Below are positions 4,975-5,837 of a stretch of 5,837 bases of DNA, in pieces; the stretch's first letter is position 1; the number at the start of each line of letters is the position of its first letter. Made by a program: the position numbers and the translations under genes. This DNA comes from Actinomycetota bacterium (GTDB lineage Bacteria > Actinomycetota > Acidimicrobiia > Acidimicrobiales > CADCSY01), in NCBI GenBank assembly GCA_016178435.1, contig JACOTK010000298.1:1-5837 (forward strand). Direction: 5' to 3'. Below the pieces are notes generated by a model. That model had not been told where the DNA came from, ran no database searches, and saw nothing but the letters and a program-made list of their open reading frames with translations.

Positions 4975-5837
4975 ATGATCAAAGTTCGATTCCTATTCCT
5001 GCTGGTGGTTGCATCACTCCTGGCCGTCATGGTCTCGCCGGTGGGCGCTGCGGGGGGCAAAGATCCACGAGCGGCACGTGACCAGGCTCGCAACAAGAGG
5101 GCAAAGCTGGCGAAGGAGCTCGATGTCCTGAAGGCTTCGGACGCCCAACTGGAACGGGCGATCGCTGCCCTCAACAGCCAGGTTGCCGCCCAGTCAGCGC
5201 AGGCACAGGCGGCTCGCCAGGCGGCGGAAGCCGCCGATGCCGAGCTGGCGGCCGTTCAACAACAGTTGAGCGTCACCCAGGCACGTATCGTCTCGATCAC
5301 CGGTGCATTGGTCGATCGGGCCGTCAATTCGTTCATTCGTCCCAACGGCGGCGGCGATGCGGTCACCACCTCCGATGACATAGCGGTGGTTGCCCGCAAG
5401 GAGGCCCTGCTCGCTCAGGTTGCGGCCACCGATCAGGATCTGATCGACCAACTCGCCAAGGCCCAGGATGATCTCGAGGTTCTGCAGGAACAGTCCACAG
5501 CCGTGGCAGCCGTCGCGGCAGCTCGGCGCCATGAGACCCAGAATCGCCTGAACGACCTCAAGGCCGCACGGGCCGAGAAGCTTCGCCTCGACAAGCAGGT
5601 CGAGCAGCGCAAGTCCGAGGTCCTTGCCGAGATCGATGCCGCCGCCAAGGCCGAGGCCCAGCTCTCCGCGATCCTTTCCCGGGCCTCACGACAGGGCGTT
5701 TCCCCCGACATGGGCGCCGGTCGGGGGGGCTGCATCTGGCCCACCCGTGGCTCGGTGACCTCGGAGTACGGTTCTCGTTGGGGCCGCCTGCATGCGGGCA
5801 TCGACATCGCAACGTCGATCGGCACGCCCATCTGGGC
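4975..5837 (+). CDS. Secreted coiled-coil M23 family peptidase (EnvC/LytM-like), 3' end outside window
   Basis: The first 287 residues are visible. MIKVRFLFLLVVASLLAVMV begins a classic signal peptide with likely cleavage near residues 25-26 (VGA-A). Two long coiled-coil stretches follow, at about 30-110 and 140-240, rich in Ala, Gln, Glu and Lys with no Pro. At about 253-287 the start of the LytM/M23 domain is seen: IWPTRGSVTSEYGSRWGRLH then AGID, giving the H-x3-D zinc motif (H273, D277). The second half of the domain, with the H-x-H motif, is beyond the edge, so catalytic competence cannot be judged. Such coiled-coil M23 proteins cleave or help cleave peptidoglycan cross-links at the division site, often with FtsEX. 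ATG 4975 gives the signal peptide; GGGGAG (4956-4961) is rather far for a ribosome site and TGAGA (4966-4970) is weak. Confidence 0.88.
   Translation, partial: MIKVRFLFLLVVASLLAVMVSPVGAAGGKDPRAARDQARNKRAKLAKELDVLKASDAQLERAIAALNSQVAAQSAQAQAARQAAEAADAELAAVQQQLSVTQARIVSITGALVDRAVNSFIRPNGGGDAVTTSDDIAVVARKEALLAQVAATDQDLIDQLAKAQDDLEVLQEQSTAVAAVAAARRHETQNRLNDLKAARAEKLRLDKQVEQRKSEVLAEIDAAAKAEAQLSAILSRASRQGVSPDMGAGRGGCIWPTRGSVTSEYGSRWGRLHAGIDIATSIGTPIW

Overview
The window is GC-rich and gene-dense, and every credible gene is on the + strand. The gene set (an MshA-type mycothiol glycosyltransferase followed by a YbjN-domain gene, an RsiG-type anti-sigma factor, a short XRE regulator of the kind found in actinomycetes) together with GTG/TTG starts points to a high-GC actinobacterium. 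An Acidimicrobiia-like lineage is my guess, from general feel only. Nothing in the window is plainly mobile or viral.

Layout: (1) about 115-1761, a membrane-anchored molybdopterin oxidoreductase of the sulfite-oxidase fold with four or five transmembrane segments and a twin-arginine motif. (2) 1780-2331, a 183-residue protein that I identify as an RsiG-like c-di-GMP-binding anti-sigma factor, because it carries an exact E-x3-S-x2-R-x3-Q-x3-D motif and a second copy with His in place of Gln. The protein is visibly an internal duplication. (3) 2382-2864, a short XRE-family regulator starting at TTG, with a tail encoded by a 12-bp tandem repeat. (4) 2943-4271, the MshA-like glycosyltransferase, with a plausible promoter whose -10 lies so close to the GTG start that the mRNA may be leaderless. 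(5) 4262-4738, a YbjN-domain gene overlapping the end of mshA. (6) 4739-4974, a 236-bp intergenic region with an AT-rich patch and overlapping inverted repeats (probable terminator or structured RNA). (7) 4975-5837, a secreted coiled-coil M23 peptidase cut off by the window end.

How the genes relate: mshA and ybjN are translationally coupled. This pair is also found in mycobacteria, where it suggests thiol/redox housekeeping. rsiG-like and xre lie close together (50 bp) and may be co-transcribed. The hairpin-rich gap before mshA probably separates the regulators from the mycothiol pair. The M23 protein probably acts in cell-wall remodelling at division and forms a separate unit. The most notable item is the RsiG-like gene: it implies c-di-GMP control of a WhiG/FliA-type sigma factor encoded elsewhere in this genome.
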